Shown: positions 8,268 through 10,023 of the stretch, piece after piece
How the letters are laid out: every line of letters begins with the position of its first letter
Position numbering within the stretch: the stretch's first letter is position 1
Source: Euperipatoides rowelli
Taxonomy: Eukaryota > Onychophora > Udeonychophora > Euonychophora > Peripatopsidae
DNA length: 10,023 bases
Assembly: GCA_003024985.2 (NCBI GenBank)
Contig: PXIH01S0096283.1
Reading direction: 5' to 3' (one strand)
Translations under genes and position numbers: made by a program
Notes under the pieces: model-generated
Told to the model about the DNA's origin: nothing
What the model saw: only the letters and a program-made list of their open reading frames with translations
The model's database searches: none

Positions 8268-8891
8268 CATAGATTCCCAACGGGGTCAATACCACCCCCA
8301 GTGGGCGCTGGAGGCTTCCATGGGGCGGTAGCGGTTCCAGAGACAAATAGGGGGTGTTGAGGCAATCAAGAAGGGTGACCATGGCATACCTACCCTATCA
8401 GCACCAAAATATTTAAAAAATATTTTGAATTATCAATGGCAAAAGTTTGTCCGTGGAAGTAGTAGTAATATTATTAGCAGCAGTAGTAGTAGCTGACTCC
8501 TACAAGAGCACCCATAGCGGTGGGAGTGCGCAAAAAACATGATTTTGAAAAACCCGCCAAGATCACCATATCTCTTATCTATGCATACAAGTTAATATGT
8601 GCACAAAATCAAATCTATAAACGGGATAGGTCTAGGAATGTTTTATAATTTTTGTGTGCTTCACTGTGACAAAGAGTTGTGAGTGATAAGTCATAGAGTT
8701 CATTATAAACATTATTTTTATAACTATCTATAAATCTGTGGAGAAGTTAAATAAACAGATACATTAGATGCAAATAATATGTGACAATATTTTAATATTT
8801 CATATAAAATTAACTATTATGGACAAGGGGTGTTGGAATTTTTTTCTTCTTCTAAACGGGGTGTTGGTCCAGAAATGGTTGGGAACCTATG
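8268..8891. mobile_element. Non-autonomous hAT-like transposon 2
   Basis: This 624-bp element has terminal repeats CATAGATTCCCAACGG (left) and, from the right as reverse complement, CATAGGTTCCCAACC, matching at 14 of the first 15 bases. Flanks GTGTATAT (8260-8267) and ATGTAGAT (8892-8899) agree at 6 of 8 positions, a degraded 8-bp target duplication. Inside the left end are GC-rich blocks (GGGGTC, GTGGGCGCTGG, TGGGGCGGTAGCGG), and near the right end is a repeated GGGGTGTTGG (8826 and 8859). These are typical of short animal hAT derivatives. No transposase frame is present. Its ends differ from those of hAT element 1, so it is a separate family. Confidence 0.8.
8458..8493 (+). repeat. Imperfect AGT trinucleotide microsatellite
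   Basis: AGTAGTAGT, then AATATTATTAGCAGC, then AGTAGTAGTAG, inside hAT-like element 2. The array is interrupted in the middle, which suggests age. Confidence 0.75.
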
Positions 8892-9489
8892 ATGTAGATT
8901 TTCCAGTGCCACCCTCCAAAGACGTTGTTTGATAAACCAATATTAACCTCTATTTCTATTCTCCTCTACAATTATTTAAACTGCTGATCCTTATAGCACA
9001 ATCTCAGTTCCTCTACAAACATTTAATTTATTTTAAAGAATAAACTGTATCCAGTTTGTTTGCTGTTATTTTCTTCTTGTTTGTTGTCCCCACTTCAAGC
9101 AATTCTTTCTCCTACCAAAAGATGTCTTTGGCAGATCCACAATTTTTTTGTAAGTCATATATTTTTTTAATATTTCTATTCAAAATTTGTGTAAACTTTT
9201 TTTCATAATCTATAAAAGAGGTTCAGGGGCTAATCCAAATTATTCTTTTTTATCATTTTCTTATGGGAAACCATAAGTCATTTTTTACGTGTTGTGTTTG
9301 TCTAAGAAAACATAAAACCTTTTTTTTTTAATCTGATTAAATTTATGTCATTTTGTAAAGAGATTGTTTGGAAACATAGCCCACTTTCAAGTAGTGAGTG
9401 TTTTAAAACATTTATTTGTGCCATAAATAAACGCAAATGATTAATTTTCATTTTTGCTCAGCTTAAACTGTTTCTTTCTTTTTTTTTGG
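8892..9489. other. No recognisable gene
   Basis: Unique-looking AT-rich sequence with T runs and no frame or repeat that I can support, apart from the right flank of hAT-like element 2 at its start. Confidence 0.4.
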
Positions 9490-9765
9490 AGTCATACTCA
9501 TTTCACCACTGATATTTTTTATATAATATTTTCAACTATAACAGTCATATTACTCATCTCACAACAAATATTTTTGATATATTTCCAAATATAACATATT
9601 TAATCATACTCATAAAACAACCATCTTCATAAAACAATCATAACCTATATTTTAAATATTATCTTAAAGAAATCATATTCATTTTTCAAAAAAATATATT
9701 TTTATTCATAACATATTATAGCCATAATCAATTTTTTATATTTTTTTATGTATACAATATTTCAG
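9490..9765. repeat. Degenerate AT-rich tandem-like repeat
   Basis: Phrases of the type TCATACTCAT / TCATATTACTCAT / TCATACTCAT / TCATATTCAT recur near 9493, 9544, 9604 and 9676. AATATTTT and ATAACA phrases lie between them. Spacing is irregular (about 50-70 bases), so a true array is only likely, not certain. Confidence 0.4.
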
Positions 9766-9853
9766 CTCAAGTCAATTTTCTTAAATCTCTTACTATTGCT
9801 GATTGGCAATCTTCTGACACTAAAATAAGTCAATGTGGATAAAGATCTGATAG

Positions 9854-10023
9854 GTATTAGGTATTGGTAGATTATCGTATGAGGACAGACATAGAACTTT
9901 AAAGTTATATTCTTTAGAAAGATGTAGGCTTAGGGGAGATATGATTCAAGTTTTTAAAATAATTAATGGAATGGTAGATATCCCTTATGATATTTTTTTT
10001 TAATTTAATGAAGATAGTAGAAC
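9854..10023 (+). pseudogene. LINE reverse transcriptase C-terminal fragment
   Basis: One frame reads VLGIGRLSYEDR, TLKLYSLERCRLRGDMIQ and VFKIINGMVDIPYDIFF, the conserved block after the palm domain in CR1/jockey/L2-like LINE reverse transcriptases ('LSYEERL..L.L.SLERRRLRGDLI..FKI..G'). An in-frame TAA follows FF in a T run (about 10001), and then FNEDSR, the start of the family's usual 'RTRGH' region, continues in the same frame off the window end. The stop suggests decay. No recognisable RT sequence lies upstream of 9854, so the copy is 5'-truncated or diverged, as is usual for LINEs. It is on the opposite strand to the LINE relic at 1-1650. Confidence 0.72.

Noticed and set aside
8050-8382. 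110-codon open frame on the minus strand.
   Set aside because: It crosses the left boundary of hAT-like element 2 and shows no domain-like pattern; it is a chance frame.
1-10023. A CRISPR array, operon, prophage or other prokaryotic defence system.
   Set aside because: No short regularly spaced repeats with unique spacers and no intact or clustered genes; everything recognisable is of animal-transposon type.

Overview
The window looks like AT-rich, non-genic DNA from an invertebrate animal. It carries non-LTR retrotransposon (LINE) fragments, tRNA-derived SINEs, hAT-like and piggyBac-like DNA elements, an intronless decayed member of a multi-copy invertebrate gene family, homopolymer runs, and no bacterial-style operons. 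The species cannot be fixed from the sequence. There are two ambiguous bases (473 and 4116). I find no intact protein-coding gene, and every coding signal here is a broken relic.

Layout, left to right. Positions 1-400 (minus strand) hold part of a LINE reverse transcriptase. About 470-1332 is a non-autonomous piggyBac-like element (copy L, inverted) with internal repeats of about 187 bp. Positions 1333-1650 (minus strand) hold the endonuclease part of a LINE, on the same strand and in the right order relative to the RT fragment, so copy L appears to sit inside that LINE. Positions 1791-2860 are a 1,070-bp hAT-like element with a perfect 8-bp target duplication, and a 233-bp tRNA-derived SINE with a perfect 17-bp target duplication sits inside it (1867-2099). 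Positions 2869-3534 hold no recognisable gene.

Positions 3535-7022 (plus strand) are a frameshifted, stop-ridden relic of a large invertebrate protein family that I recognise by motifs but that has no standard name. It has a PIN/FEN-like acidic motif and a Cys-rich tail. The relic is cut in two by copy R of the piggyBac-like element (5699-6652). Removing that copy plus one TTAA rejoins the two halves with almost nothing missing. A poly(A) signal (7089) and a second tRNA-derived SINE (about 7111-7315) follow. Positions 8268-8891 are a second, different hAT-like element with a degraded target duplication. Positions 9490-9765 are degenerate AT-rich repeats, and 9854-10023 is the C-terminal end of another LINE RT (plus strand) that runs off the window.

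The genes do not work together. The window records successive insertions: SINE into hAT, piggyBac-like element into the PIN-family gene, and the same piggyBac-like family into a LINE. The most interesting items are the TTAA-flanked element family with internal tandem repeats, present as two inverted copies, and the uncharacterised PIN-like gene family it interrupts.
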